From positions 124,001-188,000 of the forward strand of contig SWBL01000035.1 of NCBI GenBank assembly GCA_024195585.1: 64,000 bases of DNA, written 5' to 3'. Under the pieces are notes generated by a model. The model was not told where the DNA came from. It saw nothing but the letters and a program-made list of their open reading frames with translations, and searched no databases. A program made the position numbers and the translations under genes. This document shows positions 1-10,888 of this stretch, piece after piece; the first letter of the stretch is position 1, and each line of letters starts with the position of its first letter. Origin of the DNA: Aureobasidium sp. EXF-3400. Taxonomy: Eukaryota > Ascomycota > Dothideomycetes > Dothideales > Saccotheciaceae.

Positions 1-334
1 AAGTCTGCCACAGAGCACGAACAATGCTTAGTACCAAATTGAAGCTCAATGCGTCTTGATGAGTTGTGGAAGCGCGAATCTGGTCGTGCAATGGAAGACG
101 AAAACAGTGTCAGGCGTGAGCTGGATGAATAACGCCTTGAACGCGTACCGTGGATAGTAGTCAAAAGTCTGATTCAGTATGAGGTGTTGATATATCTCGT
201 GGTCAGCCCCGTTCTTGCCGTTGTTCTCTTGGTCCTCCTTCAAAATTGCCCCGCACTCTGGAACCATCTCCTACTCTCGCATCTCTCTTTCTGCCATCAA
301 CATTGCCGGCTATCAGGATATATAGTCGTGACCC
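1..334. other. left-edge flank, no supported gene
   Basis: The sequence upstream of the Zn2Cys6 regulator has only short overlapping frames on both strands, without recognisable motifs. It presumably holds that gene's promoter and 5' leader. Confidence 0.5.
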
Positions 335-2660
335 ATGCGATCGGGTCGGAATCTAAGGGCCACGACTTCAGAAGACGGCTCTGTGGCTCATGATAATTAC
401 GAGGCTTCACCTTCACCACAGCGCGCCCGGGATGGTCCTTCGAAACGTTCGCTTCGAGGCCGCTCAGGATGCTTGAATTGTCGAAGACGACGAAAGAAAT
501 GCGACGAAACCAAACCAAGCTGCACCAAATGTGAGCGACTTGGTGAGGAATGCGAGTGGGATTCAGGGCTCAGCTTTCGATTCAGCTCGCTCGAGGCCGA
601 TCATCCCAGCATGATAGCTGGCCAGAAAGTTGCAGCCACAGCTCCATGTCTGCAAATGGTCGACGTCGTCTTCGATCTGGAAACTCACGAATGCAAGGAA
701 TTTCTCAATGGCCAGGAATACTCTACAGCCGATGATACTCACCAAGATGAGAGTCGTACGCCACATGACCAGGATAATAGTGCTCTTTCGTGGGATATGG
801 ATCTGGCAGTCAATGGCTTCGCTCAAAACTTACCCCAAGGTCAAGCGACAATCAGCAGAAGATTCACGAACGAAAACGTCTCGCCAGGCATGCAACGTAC
901 ACCACTTTCGAGGACAGAATCTCATCCCATCCTCAGCATCCATTCCAACAGGCGGTCTCACAGTTTCGCAGCTGGAGAAACTGACACTCAACACCATGTC
1001 ACATTCCAAACGCCGCTTCAATCTGTAGACGACCCGTTATCCGTCGCCAGTCTTCCTGTCATCAACGAGGACGATCATCTGCTGTCGTTCTCTCTGCCCG
1101 AACTCGAGCCTCTGGATTATCTCACGGACCGTGATGCCTTCCAGATATTCGGCGACTCTTTGTGGCCCCCGATGAGTAATGGAGACCCCGGCAATCTCAT
1201 GGAAGTGGATCATGTTCCTGCAGAATCACCGGACATGTATGCCATGTACTATCCGAACGCGACTTATCGAGAGTTACACACTACCCTATACAACCACATG
1301 GTCGACACAGCTCGCGGTACTGGTCTCACCCGCACAGGTACTCCAGAGTCAGACAAGTCGCAACCACATGACGCGAACCAAACAACACTTAGACCGCCAA
1401 CTCAATGGGTACCGCCTGAACCTGATACGTCTACACGGTGTAATCTACCAAAAGGCATGACCGTCCGACGCGAAATGGAACTTTGGCGAAATTACCTTGA
1501 CGAGATAGCTCTTTGGTTAGACATGTTCGACAATGATCGTCATTTCCAGATACAACTGCCAATTCTTGCACAAAACTCGGAAGCACTACGCCTGTCAGTA
1601 CTAGCCCTGTCCGCAAGGCAGATAGAACGAAGGGATCCGGATAAACCATATACGGAGAGTTTAGCATTATATCAGGAAGCAATCAGATTGATCGCTGCAG
1701 AGCTTGAGAGCATGAGCACCGAGGTCATTGGGAGCTGCGTGTTGCTTTGCGTGTTGGAGATGATGAGCTGTCGGTGAATCTATCCCGCTTGCATGTTCTT
1801 GTGCTGACTTGCTACAGCTTCCCCAAAAGATTGGTCTCGGCATCTGAATGGTGCAGCTATGTTACTTAAGGCCGCTGGGATCAACGGCGTTGTTGGAGGC
1901 ACGCGACAAGCTATATTCTGGTGCTTCGCTCGTATGGGTAAGTCCTATCGATATGCCTTCTTTTTGCATCTCGCGACTAACCACAACAGACATGTGGGGT
2001 GGCTTTCTTTCTGACTCACACACCAAGATCCCAACAAGTCTATGGTTCCTTCCCACAGGTACAATGTCGACAGCCATCTCACGATTCAAGACCGACTTTC
2101 AGAACTTTGATAATTACGCAAACTACTCGCTCTTCCTCTGCGCCAGCGTATTGAACGTGGTGTCCAGACGCGGCAGTGCCACGGAACGCGGGAGTACGTA
2201 CAGCGCAAAGTGGAAAGCCCTATTTGATCTTCTAGTGGACTGGAACACCAACAGACCAGCAGAGATGCGCCCTATGACGTCCAGATCCCAAGAGCCATGC
2301 GACGAGGGACTTTTCCCAGTTGTGATCTACTCAAACGCTGCGGCCATCAGCGCAAACCAACTCTACCATACCGCCACTTTACTTATGCTGCAGGCCAAAC
2401 CCAACGATCTCAAGGTACGAGGCCAGAGGAGTATCTTCTGGCATGCACGTCAGGTGATCGGAATTTCTGTGAGCAATTTGCTTCATGCTGCGTGGACGAA
2501 TGCACCACAGCCGTTGTACATTGCCGGCAAGGTCATGTCGAGCAAATCCGAACACCGGGTTGTGCTAGATGCGCTAGCGGAGATCGAAAGGACGACAGGG
2601 TTCGCAACTCAATGGCGAGCACAAGATCTGAAGGAATACTGGGGCGATGAAGCGGATTGA
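335..2660 (+). CDS. Zn2Cys6 fungal transcription factor
   Basis: Predicted nuclear regulator of about 741 residues. A binuclear zinc cluster lies near the N-terminus with cysteines at about 46, 49, 56, 63, 66 and 73, set in an Arg/Lys-rich context. A long Ser/Thr/Pro-rich linker follows, then a C-terminal region like the fungal-specific middle homology region, with the common 'CVLEM' and 'SPKDW' blocks. Three exons are inferred: 335 to about 1769, 1818-1937 and 1990-2660. Intron 2 (GTAAGT...ACAG) is clear. Intron 1 has a clear acceptor at 1817, but the best-looking donor (GTGAAT at 1774) does not keep frame; a donor at 1770 does. No target genes can be named. The family assignment is firm, intron 1 is not. 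Confidence 0.88.
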
Positions 2661-2702
2661 GATATACCCAAGTGATGACCTTCATGCAGAATTGCATTCT
2701 TT

Positions 2703-3746
2703 TCAATACATCTGCACTTCGATGAGTGCTCTTCCAACGCCAGAGTCCATGCCGAGAACGCCAGAGTTCTCCACCTCGTAGGCGACCGCACCCTTTTCTG
2801 CGCAGACTTCCTTCAGGTGATCCACGCTTCCGCCCACGCCAAAGTAAAATCTCTTTGCTGCGACAATGGCTTTTGCCATCTTGGTACGACGTAGGAGATG
2901 GATCAACAGATCCACAAATGCCGTTGTGGAAGCCGGACTGTAGATGGTTTCGCTTGCCAGGATCAAACTACCCATATCGGGAGCAGGTTCCGGAATCAAA
3001 GAAGCAAGAGTTTCACCCCAAGGTCCAGAGATAAAAGACAATTGAATCCTCGAAGCAGCCAGCGAAGACAAGAACTCCGGCAACAAAGCAGGAATATTTT
3101 CCAAATCCCCTGAAGGTTCAGCCGCCAAATCAATCAGCGGAGGCGAAGTAGAAGCCGCCCAAGTAAGAATCAAATTCGGCAAAGTGACCAGACGCAACAC
3201 CGAACTATTATAGTCCGTCAACGTAAACGTCTGTGCAATACCATTTCTCAAACAATGTTGAAACAGCGTTAGGGAAGGCAAAGCACTGCCAGCACCCAAT
3301 TCCACAATACCATCGCAACGAACCAACTCATCGATATCTTTTCTGGGGCCGCGATCTAGCAGCAAAGACGATAAATCAACACTGCATTCCCAGGTTTTAA
3401 ACCCGCCTTCGTAGATATTTGGGGCTAGGTCTGTGGATTGGAGGTGGCTGAGAGTGGAGTCGTTGTCGTTGTCTGCAGAGGCTTCGGACATGAGTTGCAC
3501 GCGTATGTCGAAGAGTTCGCGGCGGGGAAGCAGTAGAACTTTTCCGGTTGGAGATGTGATAAAAGCGGTGCTGTAGCATAGTCTGTCTGGTAGAGTCTCG
3601 TATAGTTGGCGTAGATCGTGTTGGAGTACGGGGACTGCAGGAGGTGTTTGTGCTGTTGAGTCTGATGATGGCATGGCGGGCATGGGGATGTCGTTGTCGA
3701 CGGTTTGGTCGATGTCGTCGCCGCCGAAGTTGAAACTGAATGCCAT
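2703..3746 (-). CDS. HPM1: protein-histidine N-methyltransferase (Hpm1/METTL18-like)
   Basis: Single-exon gene for 347 residues. It contains the SAM-binding block VELGAGSALPSL and the preceding 'GGFKTWECS' region, an arrangement typical of the Hpm1/METTL18 family. In yeast this enzyme methylates a histidine on ribosomal protein Rpl3; that role here comes from the family. The N-terminus begins with an FNFGGDD-type stretch and a low-complexity linker, as in fungal members. No signal peptide or membrane segment is visible, so it is probably cytosolic or nuclear. It converges with the upstream regulator, with only 42 bp between stop codons, so the 3' UTRs probably overlap. Confidence 0.85.
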   Translation of the reverse strand: MAFSFNFGGDDIDQTVDNDIPMPAMPSSDSTAQTPPAVPVLQHDLRQLYETLPDRLCYSTAFITSPTGKVLLLPRRELFDIRVQLMSEASADNDNDSTLSHLQSTDLAPNIYEGGFKTWECSVDLSSLLLDRGPRKDIDELVRCDGIVELGAGSALPSLTLFQHCLRNGIAQTFTLTDYNSSVLRLVTLPNLILTWAASTSPPLIDLAAEPSGDLENIPALLPEFLSSLAASRIQLSFISGPWGETLASLIPEPAPDMGSLILASETIYSPASTTAFVDLLIHLLRRTKMAKAIVAAKRFYFGVGGSVDHLKEVCAEKGAVAYEVENSGVLGMDSGVGRALIEVQMY

Positions 3747-4669
3747 GGTTTTGAGATCTGATGGGTTTTGCGTGATTGAGAAATTTGTTTGTCGAGAAAG
3801 TTGATGGCTGGCTTTTTTGCGGATGGAAAGTTTTCGGAAATGGAGATGCCAAGGATTTGGTTTCCGTAGTCGGTTCAGGACGAGGAGTACTCAAACTGGT
3901 CGTCTTTTCTCCTTGAACCATTCTGCATGAGAGAAGATCACGATCGGTGTTTCCTTGAGAGTCCTCCAAGGGGGAAAAAACATTGGTCGTCCTCAAGAGA
4001 GTAAGTCCATGTAACCTCCCCATGTGCTAAATTCTGTCACTCTCACCCCGCTCTCACGACAACACACAGGCGGCTTTGGAGCCATGAAAATGCACAATTG
4101 TTTCCACATGGGGGTAAAGTCCACAGAGAGTCGAAAATATCACGACTCTCTGTGGAAGCCTCCTATCCACTAAATGCATTGTGCATTTCTACAGCAATCC
4201 GTGTAATATGTCTTTGCACATGGGAGAAGCAAATGCGCAAGAGATATCGGCGACGCGAACCGATGGTCAAAGCTTCTTGGGCCTCCTCCCGGCAACATCA
4301 ACCATGTCTCCCTTCATTCTTGCATACCATCACCATAAGATTAGATAATTCGGTCATCTCCGTCGCCATCATCAAGCCAGGTATCACATAGTCACCACAG
4401 TATCTCACTCAATTTCACACAGAGTAAAAAACTTTTACTTGCTCACGAACGCGACGGCACTCCTAGGCAACAGTCATCGTGTCACATTCATACTTAAACT
4501 CCCTCACTGTTCGAGTCATCTCTCATATATAACAATCTTGCTCCTCTCTTTCCATCGGAAAATTTTCCCCAGCCTTTCCAAACATCTTCCATCTTCATCT
4601 CCAACCAACTTCACCTTCAACGAACTTCATCTCCAGAATTTACATCAAACCACAAACATCTTCACAATC
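3747..4669. other. divergent promoter region between HPM1 and the RING gene
   Basis: About 920 bp between divergently transcribed genes. It contains a perfect 14-bp inverted repeat (listed separately) and a TATATAA at 4526-4532, about 140 bp before the chosen RING-gene ATG. Frames here lack motifs and are not called. Confidence 0.6.
4120..4156. repeat. perfect 14-bp inverted repeat with 9-bp spacer
   Basis: Arms at 4120-4133 (TCCACAGAGAGTCG) and 4143-4156 are exact reverse complements around an A/T-rich spacer. It could form a stable hairpin in DNA or RNA, or be a symmetric protein-binding site. It lies in the intergenic space upstream of both divergent genes. Confidence 0.85.
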
Positions 4670-5791
4670 ATGGATAACAGAAATGGAGACGCTATCTTGG
4701 GCGCTACAGACGATGTCTCCCTGAGCACTATGGATGACTTCGTGACCGTGTCCATCAACAACACTGGAACTCATCTCCGTATCGGCCAGATCGGATCTGT
4801 CGAAGGATCCATCACGAACATGCCCTCGAGCATCAGCTACAACACCAGACATGGAGTCCCCATCGACACCCTTGCCACAGCCTTCGAAGGCAACTATCCA
4901 GTTCCTTCATCTGTGTTCGCCGAATCATGTCCCACTTGCGATGAAATCGCAATGGAAATCATGGACCCTTACTTCACGGCACGCTATCCCAAAGGCTGGA
5001 GCCTGGTGGCTTGCCGCAAACACGCATCAGCCTTGAAGTCAGACAAGACTGCCAGAGATGTCTTCATCGGCGGAGTGCCGGAATCAAGAGCACACTCTGC
5101 AATCCGCTACTACAACCGCCGCGCTACCCAAGAAGCAGGAAAAGCCGCTGAGAAATCGGGTGCAATGTTTGACGCTGCGATGGATCTACTCTCCATGGAA
5201 CTACTCTACACATCAGACCCACTCGCAGCACCACCATCAACGCCAACTTCCACACCGTACACACCCTCAACACCAGCACTGCCATCGACACCAACTTCTG
5301 AGGACACACTCTCAACACCACCATCAACATCAGAAGCAATCACCACACCACCCCCAACCACCACCGCAGAAAAAGACCCCTGCCCCATCTGCGTAGAAGG
5401 CACACCAGACCTCACCCTCGACTGCGGCCACCACTTCTGCAGCCCCTGCCTAACACACTGGCAACAAGGCTTCTCCGACGAGAAACTATCCACTTGGGTA
5501 TCTTCCTCAGCTATTTTACGCATGTGCTTTCCTATCTTGGAAGCAAATCTAAAGTCGAGGTTTACATGTCCGATGTGTAGGACTTATGCGCAACATACAA
5601 AGCAAAGTCGTCGCAAGAGAAAGATGCACAATAGAATGCGCAGAGGAGAGCATTGGGAGCAAAGTGCGAGAACCAGGAGAGGTGGTGTGGGAGGAAGGGC
5701 ACGCAGAGAGAGGGAGAGAATGGAGAGGGAGGATGCGGAGGATTTGTGTGATGAGGCTAGTTTCCGTATGCCGGTTGTGTACAGAGACTAA
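4670..5791 (+). CDS. RING-finger protein, putative E3 ubiquitin ligase
   Basis: Intronless gene for about 373 residues. The frame is open from 4439, but a TATATAA at 4526-4532 falls inside that extension, so the ATG at 4670 is preferred. A Ser/Thr/Pro-rich stretch of about 45 residues precedes a C-terminal RING: CPIC at about 238-241, then CGHHFC and SPC, and finally CPMC at about 300-303. The spacing between the third and fourth cysteine pairs is enlarged, with roughly 30 extra residues. A second conserved-looking N-terminal block contains CPTC. The C-terminus is Arg-rich and highly charged. RING domains usually recruit E2 enzymes; the substrate is unknown. Confidence 0.75.
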   Translation: MDNRNGDAILGATDDVSLSTMDDFVTVSINNTGTHLRIGQIGSVEGSITNMPSSISYNTRHGVPIDTLATAFEGNYPVPSSVFAESCPTCDEIAMEIMDPYFTARYPKGWSLVACRKHASALKSDKTARDVFIGGVPESRAHSAIRYYNRRATQEAGKAAEKSGAMFDAAMDLLSMELLYTSDPLAAPPSTPTSTPYTPSTPALPSTPTSEDTLSTPPSTSEAITTPPPTTTAEKDPCPICVEGTPDLTLDCGHHFCSPCLTHWQQGFSDEKLSTWVSSSAILRMCFPILEANLKSRFTCPMCRTYAQHTKQSRRKRKMHNRMRRGEHWEQSARTRRGGVGGRARRERERMEREDAEDLCDEASFRMPVVYRD

Positions 5792-5865
5792 CATGTTGGT
5801 ACACGAGATCATGCAATGATTGGGAAGCATAAGCGGGGATACATGGGATCATCGAATTGGAAGTT

Positions 5866-5934
5866 TCAGGGCATCAAACAGACTCAGGGTATCACCACAT
5901 TCAGGGTATCAACACAATCAGGATATCAACACAG
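5866..5934. repeat. 17-bp tandem minisatellite, about 4 units
   Basis: Three 17-bp units at 5884-5900, 5901-5917 and 5918-5934 share the core TCAGGRTATCAMCACA. A more degenerate 18-bp unit sits at 5866-5883. The array is in the non-coding gap between the convergent RING and PNGase A-like genes, probably within a 3' UTR. Confidence 0.85.
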
Positions 5935-6140
5935 TCATACGTCTCTGATATAAGAAACCAATACATTTCTCTACTCAAACACGTTCCGAACTCTCATGAA
6001 AAATTGTAATTTCCCACTGTGAAAAAATGAGAACCTCATTGAATGATTGACTTCATAAAGACATGCTTCTAAAGAGAGTATACACGCTATCCTCTATCCA
6101 ATCTTCTTCAGCAGCAATAGCACTCTCCACAAAGCCCACC

Positions 6141-7853
6141 TTAATTCGCAGAATCATAAGTAATAGTCAAGTTGTTCGTCTTGACATGCCTCGAATATCC
6201 AGTACCATAACTCTGCTCTTGAAACTTCCTATCCATAACTCCATACGAATAACTATGATTGGCGACATTCGAATAATACGCAGTTCCGAATTGTCTGGCT
6301 GTCAAGTCCATGGGTCCGTTGACTAATGTATAAGTCGACAGATCTGGTCTTCCCGACGATGCAATCTTCAAGCCGTAATCTACGTATGCGTCAAAAGTGG
6401 AAAAGTTTGTGGATGCGTAAGTGAGGTTTGCGGTGATGGGGTATGTGTAGCTGAGCATACTGGAGAAGGAGGGCGCGCTGTTGAGGATTGCGGTGTTGGT
6501 GCCCGAGGTGGATTGGATGTTTGAAGAAGCTAAGCCGCTGTTTCCAACGTATCCGATGTTGCTGTAGGAGAGGCTTTGAGACCAGCTGCCAAAGGGTGAC
6601 TTGGCGGTGAAGGTGCGTTTGGCTGAGACGGTGTAGGATAGTGTTGTGTTGGTGCCGTTGGAGAGGCTGGTGATGCTGGATGTAGTCTGTACTATGGGTG
6701 AAGTGGATATTGAGGGAGCGATGTGGGGGCCTTTGTATTCTTCATTGCCGGAGAAGAGGAAGATCTTTGCGTTAACCAGCCAATAGGCGTTTATGCTGCT
6801 TGATGAGAGGGTCGCTGGTCCGTTGCCACCATTGTCATCCATCCCCACAACTCTGATGCTGAAAGTATGCGGTTTGCCATCCGAAAGATACGGAAGGAAG
6901 GGCGTGATGTCGATTTCGTATTCTCGCAGATCGTAGGCATCGATGCCCACTACTGGACGCCAGAAACCTGGAGCAATGCCACCGGTAAAGATGATTGGGA
7001 ACGGCCATGCTACTCCTGCCATCATCCCATCAATGTACAGCTGAACCTCACGGAAGGGACCGTACCCTAGAAGTGGGCCAACAGTGGAATCAAAGGTATT
7101 GATATCTGATTGGAGGGCATTGGTGTACCAGAACTCTTCATTGCTTTGACCTGTGGCGGCGATGGAAACGGTTGCGTGAGTGATGTTGCGAGGGATTGTC
7201 TGTTGGACTGATGCGTTATCGCCTGGTAGAGTGAAGATACTTGGCTGACCAGTAGCTCCAAGCTGGGGTGTGATGGGCAAGATAAGATCAGCGTGAGCTG
7301 GCTTAGCTGAATTGTAAGAGAATGTAGCTGTGAGAGTAGTGTTGAATGCACCAGTATAGGTCGAATCATAAACATTGTTCAAGCTAAAGATGAGCTCTTG
7401 GGGTGACTTCCACAGGCTCAAGTACATGCTGAGGTCTTTTTCATATCGAAATATAATGCCTGAAGCGGTGGGTTCGGCAGTACTCGTACGCCATACTTCG
7501 ATATCTCCAAGGAACATCTCAGCCAAACGGTCGAACTGGCGACCAGCGCTGGTGACGGTCCATTCGATAACAACATTGTTGAAGTCACACGAAGGTGGTG
7601 TGTATTGTCCGACATAAGGGACGCCGTAACTTGAGGCGAAGGTGTGCACCATCAACGTCTGCTGGACGTTGCATTTTGTTGACTGTGGAATGGACACAGG
7701 CTTGTAGAGCTGGATAATCGGAAGTGGAGACTGAGGGTTTGCAGCAACTTGGAATAGCGATATCGCTTCGAGAGGCTTCTTCGGAGGTGAGCGGTGAGCA
7801 AACACAACGACTGGCAGCACAGAAGCGAGGGCGAAGAGACGGTGGAGCTGCAT
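6141..7853 (-). CDS. secreted peptide-N4-(N-acetyl-beta-glucosaminyl)asparagine amidase A-like protein
   Basis: Intronless gene for about 570 residues from the ATG at 7853. The frame extends to 7928, but the internal Met begins a clean signal peptide (MQLHRLFALASVLPVVVFAH), so it is preferred. The body matches the fungal/plant PNGase A family (Pfam PNGaseA): an N-terminal region including the 'YGVPYVGQYTPP' and 'DRLAEMFLGDIEVWRTSTAEP' blocks, and a beta-rich C-terminal half with several N-glycosylation sequons. Plant PNGase A releases N-glycans from glycopeptides; fungal members are mostly uncharacterised. It is likely secreted and may process extracellular glycoproteins. Confidence 0.82.
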   Translation of the reverse strand: MQLHRLFALASVLPVVVFAHRSPPKKPLEAISLFQVAANPQSPLPIIQLYKPVSIPQSTKCNVQQTLMVHTFASSYGVPYVGQYTPPSCDFNNVVIEWTVTSAGRQFDRLAEMFLGDIEVWRTSTAEPTASGIIFRYEKDLSMYLSLWKSPQELIFSLNNVYDSTYTGAFNTTLTATFSYNSAKPAHADLILPITPQLGATGQPSIFTLPGDNASVQQTIPRNITHATVSIAATGQSNEEFWYTNALQSDINTFDSTVGPLLGYGPFREVQLYIDGMMAGVAWPFPIIFTGGIAPGFWRPVVGIDAYDLREYEIDITPFLPYLSDGKPHTFSIRVVGMDDNGGNGPATLSSSSINAYWLVNAKIFLFSGNEEYKGPHIAPSISTSPIVQTTSSITSLSNGTNTTLSYTVSAKRTFTAKSPFGSWSQSLSYSNIGYVGNSGLASSNIQSTSGTNTAILNSAPSFSSMLSYTYPITANLTYASTNFSTFDAYVDYGLKIASSGRPDLSTYTLVNGPMDLTARQFGTAYYSNVANHSYSYGVMDRKFQEQSYGTGYSRHVKTNNLTITYDSAN

Positions 7854-8578
7854 CTTTGATTCACTCAAGCGAGAGATGAGAAGAAGCGACCGGAAAAATA
7901 GCAAGGGAAAAGCTTGATATACAAGCAAAAAAGATAAGACGTGATGATCAAAAGCTATATGACCTCGCTACTGCATGATATTGGTGCGGTCAAGCTGGAC
8001 GGAAGAGGAAGGCGTTACCTACTTATCGTGGAAATTGCACAAGCGCGTGCTGATTCTCTCTACTTGTGCGGCGTATGTGGTGACATAGTGCCGCGACACA
8101 GAAGACCAAGTCTACAGAAACCTCTCGAGATGTGTACAAAAGAATGGAAGAAGGAGCGAACAGAGGACACAGCTCATGCGACACGCGAGAGTCTACCTCG
8201 GCAAGTGCGTGCCCAAATATTCGGTCCGTGATGAAGGCCGCGCTTTGCGGCCGAAAGACTTCTCGGACGTTTCGCGAGACGCTTCAACTCTTCCACGTGC
8301 TTTGTGACTTGCATCCGCTATCCTCTTTACAGAAGGTGTATCTTGCAACAAATCCAATCAGACTTCTGCTACACCCGTGCTTTGGAAAGCAAGCTCTCAC
8401 CAAGCGGTGCAAGCTTGGGGATCTGCACAGAAACTGAGTCGGACCATGCAGGAGACGACGATTACGGAGGCGACCGAGGGGACACAACATGCCAACAACA
8501 AAAGAGTCATGACTATAAAGAAGGCTTGATTACCTTGGCCGTATACTACAACACATCACATCAATCTATCTTTGCAAC
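7854..8578. other. divergent promoter region between PNGase A-like gene and RNase T2 gene
   Basis: About 725 bp without a supported gene. A TATAAA at 8514-8519 lies 60 bp upstream of the RNase T2 start codon and is a plausible core promoter element. Confidence 0.55.
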
Positions 8579-9428
8579 ATGTCTACCACCCTGATCGCCC
8601 TCAGCACTTTGCTCGGTCTAGCCTCCGCCGTCATCGAGTCGTGTCCAGCCAATGCACCCATCAGTTGTCAAACCAGCGGCACCATCGCCAACACATGCTG
8701 CACAGAAGTTCAGGGTCAAGTTTTGCAGACTCAATTCTGGGACTCGAGCCCAGCAACTGGCCCTGCTAAGTCTTGGACTATCCATGGACTCTGGCCTGAC
8801 AACTGCGATGGTTCTTACGAAGCCACATGTGATAGCTCAAGAGCATACACTGATATCGGTTGTATCCTCTTGGACAAAGGCCATGGTGATATCTTGAGCT
8901 ATATGGAGACCTACTGGAAGGACTACCAAGGAGATGACGAGTCTTTCTGGTGAGTTGCTTTGATAGTCTCGGTTTGCAACCATTTACTGACTATCAATCA
9001 GGGAGCACGAATGGAGCAAGCACGGAACTTGCTACTCCACCTTGAACCCGGACTGCTATAGCAACTACCAAAAGGAAGACGAGCTTGTCGACTTCCTTAA
9101 CACTACCATTACGCTGTTCAAGGATCTACCCACCTACGATTGGCTGGCCAGTGCCGGTATCACTCCCAGTTCCAGCAAGACCTACACCAATGCTCAGATC
9201 TCTACCGCACTCCAGAAGCAGTTCGGAGCCACGCCCATCCTTTCTTGCACCAGCGGTCAGCTCAATCAGGTCGAATACGTCTTCAACGTCCGCGGTAGTG
9301 TCGCCAAGGGCCAATTCATTGCCGTTAACCCTACTGGTACCAAAGGCAACTGTCCGAAGACTGGAATAAAGTACTTGCCTAAGGACCTCAGCACCACGCC
9401 CAAAGCCAACGAGGGCAGCTGCTCCTGA
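8579..9428 (+). CDS. secreted ribonuclease T2
   Basis: Two exons, 8579-8949 and 9002-9428, with a 52-bp intron (GTGAGT...TCAG), give 265 residues. Both catalytic active-site segments are present: CAS I as 'WTIHGLWPDNC', and CAS II as 'HEWSKHGTC', which begins right after the exon junction. The N-terminus is a signal peptide (MSTTLIALSTLLGLASA). Many cysteines fit the conserved disulfides of fungal T2 enzymes. It should cleave single-stranded RNA with little base preference outside the cell or in the vacuole, probably for phosphate and nucleoside scavenging. Length and motif order are normal for the family. Confidence 0.95.
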
Positions 9429-9512
9429 GGCAAGTATAGTAGGATTGTGGCATGAGTAAACAACCAAGTTTATCGTTTTTTTATAGATTTGGAAGTATGA
9501 CCATAACCACCA

Positions 9513-10283
9513 TTACTCAGAAGCTTCAATGATTTTCTTGGCCATTTCCGGCAATGTATCGGCCATGACGTCCATATAAACATCAAACAACTCCTTACAA
9601 TCCTCCTTCTCATATATCGAGCAATAAGCTCCCTTGAAACTGTACATCCCATTAGCATCATCTTCTCATCTGCTTCAAAACCACATTAAGACTTACCCAA
9701 CAATCTTAGCAGCACTCACATCCCAATAATGAGCCGCAGCAAACCACTTCTCCTCATCTCCAAAGCTGTCATACAGCGGTCTATACGCATCAAGCGCCGG
9801 CTTAGCAACACCCTTTGCATCACAAGACGTAAAGTTTTCCCTCGGAAACTCCACTCCGGCATTTTTGAAGTATCCCAACACTCTCTCTTGATCTCCAGTC
9901 GTCAAACACCAAACCTCAAAGCCCGCGTTCCTTAACAAGCTAAAAGTCTCTTGCACACCTTCTCTCAACTGCAAGTCTGAATAAGATGCCACCAATTGAT
10001 CTCTCTCTGCATCTATTGCGAAATCTCGAGGCGAAGAGATACCACTCATCCATAACATGCGATAGAACATTGCGGAAAACACCACTTTGTAAGGTTTATA
10101 GCGTGAGGAAATGGAGAGATAGGTAAATTCTCTTTCTGAGCTTTCGAGCCAGGCGAAACCGAAGAGTTTTGGCGAGATCTTTTGGTCGAGAAGACGTGGT
10201 CCTAGTACTTTTTCGATTGAGTCGAAGAAGGCGGAGTAAGAGACTAGAGTGCCGACGACATCGAAGACGACGTGTTTAGGCAT
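9513..10283 (-). CDS. haloacid dehalogenase (type II)-like hydrolase
   Basis: Two exons, 9697-10283 and 9513-9639, joined across a 57-bp intron with a GTAAGT donor, GCTAATG branch and TACAG acceptor, give 237 residues. Motif I is FDVVGTL: the nucleophilic Asp is present, but the usual second Asp (DxD) is replaced, as in L-2-haloacid dehalogenase-type enzymes. Motif II is the Thr in 'CLTTGD', and a Lys and an Asp-containing C-terminal motif ('HYWDVSAAK') follow. Substrate unknown. The 3' end converges with the RNase T2 gene, with 84 bp between stop codons. Confidence 0.82.
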
Positions 10284-10888
10284 TTTTGGTTTTGTCGTTG
10301 TGTATATTTGGAATACGGGTATGTGTCAAAGATTGAAAGGAGAGAGACAGAGATGAATTGGAAGATCGAGGATGTGGTTCAAGGATATCCCATACTCCTG
10401 GATGTTATCATGATATGTAGTCAAGTTGCCCGCGGTATTGTCTCAAAGACTATGCTGTCGTGAATTGACTCGGCCTATCTTGGTGAACCGTGAGAGCCTA
10501 GACCGCGGCCAACCGGGGCAACGAACTTCGCCTATCTCGATAGATTGTCCGTTGACAACCACCTGCTCTCATACGGCCGGATTTGGTTGGAGGAACGATA
10601 TACCCCACAGGTGGCGTATCTCTTGCAGAAGCTTGGCCGTCTTGATTGCGTGTGTCTCGATATCCGTCCTTATCATACTGATAGCAAGCCTCCAAGGTTG
10701 CGAATATCGGGAGCAATATCACGCGATCGGCAGCGTCCGTTATTCATGAGCAAACAGATCTGATTTCGGTGAAAGAGGTGCAGAAACAACAAGTATTCTA
10801 ATGACTACACGACATTCAACCATCTAGACAAAAAACACATTCGACTTCCAAGACTACTTCCTGCTCTCCGAGCATCAAACAAACTGCT
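10284..10888. other. intergenic, no supported gene
   Basis: About 600 bp between the HAD-like gene start and the permease stop. Only short motif-free frames are seen. Confidence 0.5.

Noticed and set aside
4439..4669. N-terminal extension of the RING protein
   Set aside because: It contains a TATA element and Ser/His-rich leader-like sequence; the ATG at 4670 fits better.
9470..9661. Separate short gene downstream of the HAD-like gene
   Set aside because: The DNA is the second exon of the HAD-like gene, read in another frame after a 57-bp intron.
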